A stretch of 6,858 nt of DNA from Candidatus Melainabacteria bacterium (GCA_903970565.1 CAJCJE010000950.1:1-6858), one strand, 5' to 3'. Counted from the first letter of the stretch, positions 1 to 6,274 are shown. Notes: generated from the sequence alone by a model not told the origin. Made by a program: numbers and translations.

Positions 1-1743
1 CGCCGCGATGATGCCGATGATCAGCCCGGTGTCGACACCGGAACCGCTGGCGTCCTGGGTGAGCGGGGTGGCCTGGTAGAAGCTCCAGTACCCGTTCTGG
101 AACATGATCGACCCGCCGGGCTGCGGCTGCACGGTGAACGGCGCCCACCGGTCCGAGCGGTAGGCCTCCAGGTTGTCCTTGTACACCAGGGTGACCTCGG
201 GCACCTGCTGGTAGAACACCTGCTCCATCTGCTTGACGATGCCGGCCCGCCTGGCCGGGTCCATTTCGGACAGTTGTTGGGCGTAGAGCGAGTCGTATTC
301 GGCGTTGCAGAAGAAGGACTCGGTGGTGCCGCCGAGGCCCTGCGCGTCGGGCCGCTGCGCGCAGGTCTGGATGGACAGCACGTAGTCCGGGTCGGGGTCC
401 ACGCCGTAGCCGCTGAAGGCGAGGTCGAAGTCGCCGGCGTTGGTCAGGTCGTTGAGCTTGTCACTGGAGACCAGCTGGACGTTCACGCCGATGCCGACAT
501 CGGCCAGCCAGCCCTTGATGTACTGGGCCTCCTGGTTGTCCTGGACCTGGTCGGCGTCCCCGATCAGGGTCAGGTTCAGCGGTGTGCCGTCCTTGCCCAT
601 CCGGATTCCGCCCGCGCCGCGCGGATAGCCGGCGGCGTCCAGCGCGGCGTTCGCGGCACTCGGGTCGAACGAGCGCAGCTGGGAGCCGGTGGGCTGCCAG
701 TGGTAGGTGGCGAACAGCGGCGGGATGTAGCTGGTGCCAGGTTGCGCGTAGCCGCCGTAGACACTCTTGGCGATCTCGGCCGGGTTGATCGCCTCGGCGA
801 TGGCCTGGCGGAGCTTGACGTCCTTGAGGTTGGGGTTGCCGTCACCGATCGGCGCGCCGGTGTTGGTCGCCGTACCGGAGTTGATGATCATGTCGACGAA
901 CCGGTTGCCCTCGGCCTGGTTGGTCGTGATGTTCTTGGTGCTCCTGAGCTTGTTGAACTGGGTCGGGGTGAGCCCGTTGAGCAGGTCGATATCGCCCTTG
1001 ACCAGTGCCGCGTACGCGCCGTTGACGTCGTCGAAGTGCACGTACTGGAGTTCGTCGATCCTGGGCGCGCCGCGCCAGTAGTGCTTGTTCGCGGCCAGCG
1101 TGACGTACTGGCCCGCCTGATAGCCGGTGAGAACGAACGGCCCGCTGCCCACGACGGGATGACCGGGGGTGGGCAGGTTGGTGTAGGTGGCGATGTCGCT
1201 GACCTTGGACCAGATGTGCTGCGGCACGATCGGCACGTCCAGCGCGAGCATGGTGGCCTGCGGGGTCTTGGTCCTGATGACCAGGGTGGTGTTGTTCGGC
1301 GCGCTGACCGAGGCGAAGTTGGCCACGAAGTTGCCGTTCGCGGTGGCGGCGGCGGTGTTGGTCATCATCAGGTTGAACGTGTACGCGGCGTCGTGCGCGG
1401 TGATCGGCACCCCGTCGGACCAGGTGGCGCCGCTGCGAATGGTGAACGTCCAGGTGAGGCCGTCGGCCGAGTGGGCCCAGGAACTGGCCAGCGCCGGTAC
1501 CGGCGCCTCGGTTCTGGCGTCATAGGTGGTCAGGAACTCATACATCATCCGGCCGATGTTGGAACTGGAGGAGAACACGGCCAGGAACGGGTTGAGGGTG
1601 TCGATGTCCTCGGTCAGGCCCACTCGCAGCACCGTCGGGGTGTCCGCGTGCGCCGGTACCGACAGGGCCGGCGCCAGCGCGGCGGAACCGGCCAGCGCCA
1701 GCACACCCGCCAGCACGAGAAGTCCGATTCGCCTGAGTATCAT
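1..1743 (-). CDS. Peptide-type ABC transporter substrate-binding protein (family 5), 3' end beyond window
   Basis: Extracellular solute-binding protein of an ABC importer for peptides or related solutes. I translated 581 codons leftward from the ATG at 1743; the frame is open to base 1, so the C terminus lies outside. Residues 1-33 are a Sec signal peptide: an RR-containing start, a Leu/Ala/Val-rich core, and an AHA site cleaved before Asp34. There is no lipobox cysteine. The mature part starts TVLRVGLTEDIDTLNPF and carries the family-5 block around residues 89-118 (SADGLTWTFTIRSGATWSDG, then PITAHD), followed later by DVKLRQAIAEAINPAEI. The last visible residues (572-581, TGLIIGIIAA) begin a hydrophobic helix, probably a C-terminal membrane anchor replacing a lipid anchor. 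The start is secure: an in-frame TGA lies four codons upstream, and AGGTGA (1753-1758) precedes the ATG by 9 nt. It is divergent from the peptidase operon, which favours a peptide ligand. The ligand itself cannot be read from the sequence. Confidence 0.93.
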   Translation of the reverse strand, partial: MILRRIGLLVLAGVLALAGSAALAPALSVPAHADTPTVLRVGLTEDIDTLNPFLAVFSSSSNIGRMMYEFLTTYDARTEAPVPALASSWAHSADGLTWTFTIRSGATWSDGVPITAHDAAYTFNLMMTNTAAATANGNFVANFASVSAPNNTTLVIRTKTPQATMLALDVPIVPQHIWSKVSDIATYTNLPTPGHPVVGSGPFVLTGYQAGQYVTLAANKHYWRGAPRIDELQYVHFDDVNGAYAALVKGDIDLLNGLTPTQFNKLRSTKNITTNQAEGNRFVDMIINSGTATNTGAPIGDGNPNLKDVKLRQAIAEAINPAEIAKSVYGGYAQPGTSYIPPLFATYHWQPTGSQLRSFDPSAANAALDAAGYPRGAGGIRMGKDGTPLNLTLIGDADQVQDNQEAQYIKGWLADVGIGVNVQLVSSDKLNDLTNAGDFDLAFSGYGVDPDPDYVLSIQTCAQRPDAQGLGGTTESFFCNAEYDSLYAQQLSEMDPARRAGIVKQMEQVFYQQVPEVTLVYKDNLEAYRSDRWAPFTVQPQPGGSIMFQNGYWSFYQATPLTQDASGSGVDTGLIIGIIAA

Positions 1744-1752
1744 CTGCTGTCG

Positions 1753-1758
1753 TCACCT
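1753..1758 (-). promoter_or_regulatory. Ribosome binding site of the substrate-binding protein gene
   Basis: AGGTGA on the minus strand, 9 nt before the ATG at 1743-1741, within a longer purine stretch GGTGAGGTGA. It overlaps the in-frame TGA that rules out any longer start. Confidence 0.75.
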
Positions 1759-1779
1759 CACCGAGCGAAGTTTGTGAAG

Positions 1780-1809
1780 AAGTAACCATCAATCGATGGT
1801 AGAAGTCAA
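1780..1809 (-). promoter_or_regulatory. Putative promoter of the substrate-binding protein gene
   Basis: On the minus strand, TTGACT (complement of 1804-1809) matches a sigma-A type -35 at five of six bases. An 18-nt spacer follows, then TTACTT (complement of 1780-1785), a poor match to a -10. Transcription would start a few bases downstream and give a short leader carrying the ribosome site. The good -35 and the position support it, while the weak -10 keeps confidence low. Confidence 0.35.
1785..1800. promoter_or_regulatory. Inverted repeat, possible operator between the divergent genes
   Basis: ACCATC-aatc-GATGGT is a perfect 6-bp inverted repeat with a 4-bp centre. It sits inside the spacer of the proposed leftward promoter, the usual place for a repressor site. 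Two direct copies of AGAAGT (1778-1783 and 1801-1806) flank it. No regulator gene is visible next to it, so the binding protein is unknown. Confidence 0.4.
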
Positions 1810-1823
1810 TGACTGTCGGTCGA

Positions 1824-1842
1824 TGACGTCAAGACGTAACGT
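1824..1842 (+). promoter_or_regulatory. Putative -10 and ACGT repeats ahead of the D-aminopeptidase gene
   Basis: TAACGT (1837-1842) fits the actinobacterial -10 pattern TAnnnT and ends 6 nt before the GTG start at 1849. That is the distance expected for a leaderless transcript. No convincing Shine-Dalgarno sequence lies ahead of the GTG, which agrees with this. Just upstream are the 8-bp palindrome TGACGTCA (1824-1831) and an overlapping inverted repeat ACGTC-AA-GACGT (1826-1837) that touches the -10, so a regulator bound here would block transcription. The -35 is not clear. Confidence 0.35.
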
Positions 1843-1848
1843 AGACCC

Positions 1849-2676
1849 GTGCGGATCATGATCTCAGCCGACATGGAGGGCGCGACCGGAGTCACCTGGG
1901 CCGCCGATGTCGCCCCCGGCACCGAACAGTGGCAGCGGTTTCGCCGGATGTTCACCGGTGACGTCAACGCCTGCGTGAGCGGGCTGTTCGCCGGCGGCGC
2001 GGTCGACGTGCTCGTCAACGAGGCGCACGACTCGCAGCGCAACCTCCTGCTGGAAGACCTCGACGTGCGGGCCAGGATGCTGACCGGCCGGCACAAGCCG
2101 CTGTCGATGATGCAGGGCATCGACGGCGACGTCGACGGCGTGGTCTTCCTCGGCTATCACGCCGGTGCCGGCTGCGACGGCGTGCTCGCGCACACCTATC
2201 TCGCCAACTCGATCACCGGTGTCTGGCTGGATGGCACCCCGGCCAGCGAGGGCCGGCTCAACGCGGCGCTGGCGGCCGAGTACGGCGTCCCGGTCATCTC
2301 CGTCACCGGGGACGACCGGGCCTGCGCGGACGCCGCCGAGTACGCCCCGGACTCGCACCGGGTCGCGGTCAAGGAGTGCGTCAGCCGGTACGCGGCGATC
2401 TGCACCCCGCCGGAGCGGACCGCGGCCTGGATCTCCGGCGCGGCGCGGGCGGCGACGGCGTTGGCCGGCCGGGGCGAGCCGGCGGTCGGTCCGCACCGGA
2501 TCGAGGTCGAGTTCGACGCGACCCACCTCGCCCAGGCCGCGGCCGTGGTGCCGACGGTCGAACAGGTGGCCATCCGTAGGGTGGGCTTCGACGCGGTGAA
2601 CATGACCGAAGCGATGAAGGCGTTCAAGGTGGTTACCGCAATCGCCTCGGGCGCCGTGGAGGGTATCTATGGCTGA
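1849..2676 (+). CDS. dppA: M55 family D-aminopeptidase (DppA type)
   Basis: Zinc-dependent aminopeptidase that removes N-terminal D-amino acids, typically D-Ala, from short peptides. It is 275 residues, the normal length for the family, and has no signal peptide, so it is cytoplasmic. Family marks are the opening SADMEG (residues 6-11) with Asp8 and Glu10, His60 in VNEAHD, His104 in LGYHAGA, His115 in LAHTY, Glu134 in ASEGRLNA and the GDDRA block at 154-158. Asp8, Glu10, His60 and His104 fall at the same numbers as the metal ligands of B. subtilis DppA, and His115 matches its catalytic histidine. The fifth ligand (Glu133 there) corresponds to Glu134. The start is GTG at 1849; there is no clear ribosome site, so leaderless translation is likely. 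The 3' end overlaps the next gene by 8 bp. The symbol is by homology; the in vivo substrate is inferred. Confidence 0.93.
   Translation: MRIMISADMEGATGVTWAADVAPGTEQWQRFRRMFTGDVNACVSGLFAGGAVDVLVNEAHDSQRNLLLEDLDVRARMLTGRHKPLSMMQGIDGDVDGVVFLGYHAGAGCDGVLAHTYLANSITGVWLDGTPASEGRLNAALAAEYGVPVISVTGDDRACADAAEYAPDSHRVAVKECVSRYAAICTPPERTAAWISGAARAATALAGRGEPAVGPHRIEVEFDATHLAQAAAVVPTVEQVAIRRVGFDAVNMTEAMKAFKVVTAIASGAVEGIYG
2658..2663 (+). promoter_or_regulatory. Ribosome binding site of the M20 peptidase gene
   Basis: GGAGGG, 5 nt before the ATG at 2669, lying inside the end of the D-aminopeptidase gene. Together with the 8-bp overlap of the two genes it indicates translational coupling, and it decides the ATG start. 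Confidence 0.7.
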
Positions 2677-4024
2677 CGGTGTCTCGACCGAATCCCTGAC
2701 CGATTCCCCAGCCCTGCGCGAGGACGGCGACGACCTGGTCGTCTCGTTGTGCAGCCGGCTGATCTCCTTCGACACCACCAATCGGGGCAACGGTGACGCC
2801 GAGGGCGAGCGCGAGGCGGCCGAGTTCGTCGCGGCGCGACTGGCCGATGCCGGCGTCGAAGCCCGCCTGCTGGAACGCAGCCCGCGCCGCACCAATGTGC
2901 TGGCCCGCATCCCCGGCAGCGACCCCACCCTGCCCGCCGTGCTGATCCAGGGCCACCTCGACGTGGTGCCGGCCGATGCGAGCGAATGGTCGTTCGACCC
3001 GTTCTCCGGTGAGGTCCGCGACGGTTACATCCTCGGCCGGGGCGCCACCGACATGAAGGACACCGTCGCCTCGACGCTGGCCACCGTGCACCGGTGGGCC
3101 GCCGAGGGCCGCCGGCCGCGCCGCGACGTGGTGCTCGCGTTCGTCGCCGACGAGGAGGACAAGGGCGAGGACGGCGCGCACTGGCTGGTCGAGGAGCACA
3201 CCGACTACTTCACCGGGATCGCGGCGGCGATCGGCGAGTCCGGTGGGTTCACCCACAACGTCGGCGACCTGCGTATCTACCCGATCGGCGCGGCCGAACG
3301 CGGTACCGCGCACCTGCGGCTGACCGCGAAGGGCCGCGCCGGACACGCCTCCCGGCCCAATGCCGACAATCCGGTGACCCGACTGGTCGGCGCGCTGAAC
3401 CGGATCGCCGAGTATCGTTGGCCGGTACACCTGACCCCGGCCGTGACCGCCTACATCGAGGGCACCGGCGCGGCGTTGGGCATCGAGGTCGACCTGAGCA
3501 GTGAGGCCGCCGTCGACGCGACGCTGGCCCGCCTCGGCGCCGCGGCGAGCCTGGCCGAGGCGACCGTGCGGCCCACCACCACCCCGACCGTGCTCAGCGC
3601 CGGCTACAAGGTGAACGTCATTCCGGGCCAGGCCGTGGCCGAGGTCGACGTCCGCACGCTGCCCGGTGGCGAGGACGAGGTGCTCGCCCAACTCGACCGG
3701 CTGATCGGGCCGGGGATCGAGCGGGAGTTCATCGCCTGCCAGCCACCGGTGTCCGCGCCGATCGACTCCTCCTGGTTCACCGCGCTGGCCGACGCGCTGC
3801 GCGCGGAGGACCCGGCCGCCGTCGTGGTGCCCTACTGCATGGGCGGCGGCACGGACGCCAAGGCGTTCGCCCCGCTGGGCATCGACTGCTACGGCTTCGC
3901 CCCGGTCTTCGTCCCGCCGGACTATCCCTACCGCGCGATGGCGCACGCCGTCGACGAGCGAATCCCGGTGGCCGGCCTACGCTTCGCCGATCGCGTGCTG
4001 GATCGTTTCCTGTCCACCTGCTGA
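2669..4024 (+). CDS. M20 family zinc peptidase/deacylase (ArgE/DapE/dipeptidase-like)
   Basis: Cytoplasmic metal-dependent amidohydrolase of 451 residues that hydrolyses a peptide or N-acyl amino-acid bond. All hallmark residues of an active di-zinc M20 enzyme are present: His96 and Asp98 in GHLDVVP, bridging Asp128 in GRGATDMK, the Glu162-Glu163 pair (general base and ligand) in ADEED, Glu190 in IGESGG, and His426 in AHAVDE. The dimerisation-domain histidine His226 is in GRAGHASRP, with the VNVIPG strand near 315-320. The first 20 or so residues are an extra polar extension before the usual start of the fold. It is the second gene of an operon and overlaps the D-aminopeptidase gene by 8 bp, so it probably finishes digestion of the same imported peptides. 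Similar proteins are annotated as acetylornithine deacetylase, succinyl-diaminopimelate desuccinylase or dipeptidase. The sequence alone does not separate these, but context favours a dipeptidase over an arginine or lysine pathway enzyme. Confidence 0.92.
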   Translation: MADGVSTESLTDSPALREDGDDLVVSLCSRLISFDTTNRGNGDAEGEREAAEFVAARLADAGVEARLLERSPRRTNVLARIPGSDPTLPAVLIQGHLDVVPADASEWSFDPFSGEVRDGYILGRGATDMKDTVASTLATVHRWAAEGRRPRRDVVLAFVADEEDKGEDGAHWLVEEHTDYFTGIAAAIGESGGFTHNVGDLRIYPIGAAERGTAHLRLTAKGRAGHASRPNADNPVTRLVGALNRIAEYRWPVHLTPAVTAYIEGTGAALGIEVDLSSEAAVDATLARLGAAASLAEATVRPTTTPTVLSAGYKVNVIPGQAVAEVDVRTLPGGEDEVLAQLDRLIGPGIEREFIACQPPVSAPIDSSWFTALADALRAEDPAAVVVPYCMGGGTDAKAFAPLGIDCYGFAPVFVPPDYPYRAMAHAVDERIPVAGLRFADRVLDRFLSTC

Positions 4025-4034
4025 TCGTCGCGAC

Positions 4035-4552
4035 TCCGGACTCGGCCGGCCAGGGGAAGATCGCGCCGGCTACCAGCAGGCCGAGTCCGGCGATGCCGCT
4101 GGCCACCGGACGACATGCACCGATGCCCGGCGGTCACGCAGGCGCTGCCAGTCCTCGGGCAGCGTCGAGATCGTCCACGACCTGATCCGTTTGGCGATCG
4201 GCACCTCGATCATCAGGGTCACCAGCAGAGCGACCACGAACAGGGCCAGTCCGGCCAACGTCAGCCAGAAGGTCCCCGGCCGATTTCCGTTGGCCAGCAA
4301 CAGAACCGGAACGATCGAGGCCAGGGTGACGGGCATCAGGGCGGTCATCAGCGATTCCAGGTTGACGTTCAGCCGGCAGCCGACGGCGAGAAAGGCTTCC
4401 GGGCGAACGTGGCGACCGATCTGGTCAGCCCACCCACGGCCCCCAGAACACGCCGGTTGCCAAGGCGGACAACACGATACTGACGAGTCGGTCATCGGCC
4501 CCCCAGCGGTAGATCTCCAGCAACGCTGGGGTCGCGACAAGTTTACGGTCAC
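4035..4552 (-). pseudogene. Decayed DUF1772-like (anthrone oxygenase-like) membrane protein gene
   Basis: No single frame gives a whole protein, but three frames in sequence rebuild a DUF1772-like one. The upstream frame reads RLVSIVLSALATGVFWGPWVG and stops at TGA 4427-4425. A one-base shift gives LTRSVATFA (about 4428-4403). Another shift gives PEAFLAVGCRLNVNLES, a transmembrane pair (PVTLASIVPVLLLA; LTLAGLALFVVALLVTLMI), then EVPIAKRIRSWT and LPEDWQRLRDRRASVHVVR, ending at TAG 4072-4070. A third shift near 4106 gives ASGIAGLGLLVAGAIFPW, the last helix. EVPI...W..LP.DW..LRDRW...H..R is the family signature as I know it. Each break is explained by one base lost from a short G or C run (4429-4431, 4401-4403, 4106-4107). 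No ATG or GTG opens the first frame; only a TTG near 4527 or a GTG at 4552 in another frame. No natural stop follows the last helix, so both ends are approximate. Sequencing error is the alternative, but the other genes in the window are intact. Confidence 0.72.
4036..4090. repeat. 12-bp inverted repeat at the convergent junction, possible terminator
   Basis: CCGGACTCGGCC (4036-4047) and GGCCGAGTCCGG (4079-4090) are exact reverse complements separated by 31 bases. The first arm starts 11 bases after the M20 stop codon. A GC-rich stem here could end transcription of the peptidase operon from the left and of leftward transcripts from the right. The loop is long and no T-run follows on either strand, so it is not a classical intrinsic terminator. 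Both arms also overlap the 3' end of the decayed DUF1772 gene. Confidence 0.4.
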
Positions 4553-4615
4553 TGCATCTTCACGACCATCTCACGGCCCTCTGCACGGCCGGCGCAGCAC
4601 GAGACCCGGAAGGGC
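4553..4615. other. Short spacer downstream of the HTH-MurA gene
   Basis: 63 bases between the HTH-MurA stop and the decayed gene. A small hairpin, CGGCC-ctctgcac-GGCCG (4574-4591), lies about 25 bases past the HTH-MurA stop, which reads leftward. It has only 5 bp of stem and no T-run, so it is at most a weak terminator. Confidence 0.25.
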
Positions 4616-6163
4616 TCAGCGGTCGCGGAAGGTCTCGATGCCGGCGCCGAGCAGATTGAGGCGTTCGGCGAGCTGCTCGTAGCCACGGTTGATGACGTAG
4701 ACGTTGCGCAGTACCGAGGTTCCCTTGGCCGCGAGCATGGCCAGCAGCACGACGACGGCCGGGCGCAGCGCGGGTGGGCAGATGACCTCGGTGCCGGACC
4801 AGTGGGTCGGGCCCTCGACGTAGACGCGGTGCGGATCGAGGAGGGTGACCTTGGCGCCGAGTTTGGTCAGCTCGGTCAGGTAGAGCGCGCGGTTCTCGTA
4901 CACCCAGTCGTGGATGAGGGTCGAACCGGTCGCGGTGGCCGCGATTAGCGCGAAGAACGGCAGGTTGTCGATGTTCAGGCCGGGAAAGGGCATCGGATGG
5001 ATCTTGTCCCTCGGCGCGCGCAGCAAACCGGGCCGCACGGTCAGGTCGACCAGCCGGGTTCGGCCGTTGACGGCCGGGTATTCCGGGGTGCGGTCGTAGT
5101 CGAGGCCCATTTCCTCCAGGAGCGCGAGTTCGATCTCCAGGAATTCGATCGGCACCCGGCAGATGGTGATCTCGGAGTTGGTCACGATCGCCGCGGTGAG
5201 CAGGCTCATCGCCTCGATCGGGTCCTCCGACGGCGCGTAGTCGACGTCGCGGTGCAGATCGGGCACGCCGTGCACCACCAGCGTGGTGGTGCCGATGCCC
5301 TCGATCCGGACGCCGAGTTCGGTGAGGAAGAAGCACAGGTCCTGGACCATGTAGTTCGGGCTGGCGTTGCGGATGGTGGTGACGCCCGCGCAGCGGGCGG
5401 CGGCGAGCAGCGCGTTCTCGGTGACGGTGTCGCCGCGTTCGGTGAGCACGATCGGCCTGCTCGGCGCGGCGTCGCGGTCCACGACGGCGTGGTAGCTGCC
5501 GTCGGTGGCCTTCACCTCGAGACCGAAGGGACGCAGCGCGCTCAGGTGCGGTTCGACGGTGCGGGTGCCCAGCGCGCAGCCGCCGGCATAGGGCAGGTCG
5601 AAGGCGTCGTGGGAGTGCAGCAGCGGACCGAGGAGCATGATGATGCTGCGCGTGCGCCGGGCGGCCTCGACGTCCATGCCACTGAGGTCGATTCGCTCGG
5701 GGGTGATCAGTTCGAGGTCGTTGTCGGCGTTGAGCCAGCGAACCCGCACGCCGATGCTGGTCAGCACCTCCAGGATGCGGTTGACCTCCTCGATCCTGGC
5801 CAGCTTGCGCAGGACGGTGCGCCCGGAGTTCAGCAGCGCCGCGCACAGCAGCGCCACGCCCGCGTTCTTGCTGGTCTTGACGCTGATGCTGCCGGAGAGC
5901 CGTCGTCCGCCGACGACCCGCAGGTGCATCGGGCCGGGGCGGCCGAGGGAGACGATCTCCGAGTTCAGCGCGGCGCTGACCCGGCTGAGCATTTCCAGGC
6001 TGAGGTTCTGGTTGCCGCGTTCGATCCGGTTGATCGCGCTCTGGCTGGTGCCGATTGCGTCGGCGAGTTGGATCTGGGTCCAGCGGTGGTGCTTGCGCGC
6101 GTCGCGAACCAGGCCGCCGATTCGGCGCAGGTACTCCCCGAACTCATCGTTCCCGTCAACCAT
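4616..6163 (-). CDS. XRE helix-turn-helix fused to a MurA-family enolpyruvyl transferase
   Basis: A 515-residue protein in two parts. Residues about 13-72 form an XRE/Cro-type DNA-binding domain (RWTQIQLADAIGTSQSAINR, then IERGNQNLSLEML). Residues about 78-515 are an EPSP-synthase/MurA fold, which transfers enolpyruvate from PEP to a nucleotide sugar; in MurA this is UDP-GlcNAc, the first committed step of peptidoglycan synthesis. Visible counterparts of E. coli MurA active-site residues are Lys99-Asn100 (K22-N23), Arg172 (R91), Cys196 (C115, the fosfomycin target) in GGCALGTR, Arg201 (R120), Asp399 (D305), Arg467 (R371) and Arg493 (R397) in INRGYE. Catalysis therefore looks possible. Substrate-side motifs have changed: RPVDL is RTVEP (201-205), PDRIE is EDPIE (313-317), and the REPE block is PNYM (269-272). 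Ordinary MurA is about 420-450 residues and has no HTH. Start ATG 6163 has no clear ribosome site; TATCGT 7 nt upstream suggests a leaderless mRNA. It is probably a second MurA-like protein with a regulatory or specialised role. Confidence 0.92.
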   Translation of the reverse strand: MVDGNDEFGEYLRRIGGLVRDARKHHRWTQIQLADAIGTSQSAINRIERGNQNLSLEMLSRVSAALNSEIVSLGRPGPMHLRVVGGRRLSGSISVKTSKNAGVALLCAALLNSGRTVLRKLARIEEVNRILEVLTSIGVRVRWLNADNDLELITPERIDLSGMDVEAARRTRSIIMLLGPLLHSHDAFDLPYAGGCALGTRTVEPHLSALRPFGLEVKATDGSYHAVVDRDAAPSRPIVLTERGDTVTENALLAAARCAGVTTIRNASPNYMVQDLCFFLTELGVRIEGIGTTTLVVHGVPDLHRDVDYAPSEDPIEAMSLLTAAIVTNSEITICRVPIEFLEIELALLEEMGLDYDRTPEYPAVNGRTRLVDLTVRPGLLRAPRDKIHPMPFPGLNIDNLPFFALIAATATGSTLIHDWVYENRALYLTELTKLGAKVTLLDPHRVYVEGPTHWSGTEVICPPALRPAVVVLLAMLAAKGTSVLRNVYVINRGYEQLAERLNLLGAGIETFRDR

Positions 6164-6274
6164 ACCGGGGACGATATCTCACAGATGACGTTGAATAGTC
6201 CGCGACTCGCCCACTTCCCCGACCAGAATCGGTCAACTGGCCACGCCGCATACTTCACATGATGTTGGACGGGT
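6164..6274. other. Intergenic region between the PRPP synthetase-like and HTH-MurA genes
   Basis: 111 bases with no plausible gene. The gap is long enough for the HTH-MurA gene to have its own promoter besides read-through from the upstream gene. A weak inverted repeat GACC-agaatc-GGTC is at 6221-6234. No strong terminator follows the upstream stop codon. If the HTH domain controls its own gene, its operator would be expected here. Confidence 0.4.
6171..6176 (-). promoter_or_regulatory. Putative -10 of the HTH-MurA gene
   Basis: TATCGT on the minus strand fits TAnnnT and ends 7 nt before the ATG at 6163, which would give a leaderless transcript. No purine-rich ribosome site is found at normal spacing (the preceding bases read CCCCGGT). 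No good -35 is seen. Confidence 0.33.

Noticed and set aside
274..1785. Open frame of 503 codons on the plus strand
   Set aside because: It is antisense to the substrate-binding protein gene. Its translation is Gly/Val/Arg-rich low-complexity sequence typical of high-GC shadow frames and has no recognisable domain.
1864..3946. Long open frames on the minus strand (1864-2928 and 2633-3946)
   Set aside because: They lie opposite the M55 and M20 genes, whose catalytic motifs are clear. The antisense proteins are repetitive Arg/Gly/Val-rich sequences.
4115..4682. Plus-strand frames of 122 and 163 codons opposite the decayed gene
   Set aside because: Polar low-complexity translations; one runs into the 3' end of the HTH-MurA gene. 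The minus strand holds the recognisable DUF1772 segments.
6184..6191. GATGACGT occurs both upstream of the HTH-MurA gene and at 1822-1829 upstream of the D-aminopeptidase gene
   Set aside because: An 8-base match in a single pair of sites, in opposite orientation to the genes and palindromic at only one site, is too weak to call a shared operator.
6221..6234. GACC-agaatc-GGTC inverted repeat as a terminator
   Set aside because: The stem is only 4 bp with no T-run, about 40-55 bp past the upstream gene's stop; not distinguishable from chance.
4997..6262. Open frame of 421 codons on the plus strand, and 4560-5846 of 428 codons on the minus strand
   Set aside because: Both overlap the HTH-MurA gene in other frames. 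One is Asp/Val/Gly-rich and the other Arg/Pro/His-rich, with no motif, and the codon bias belongs to the MurA frame.
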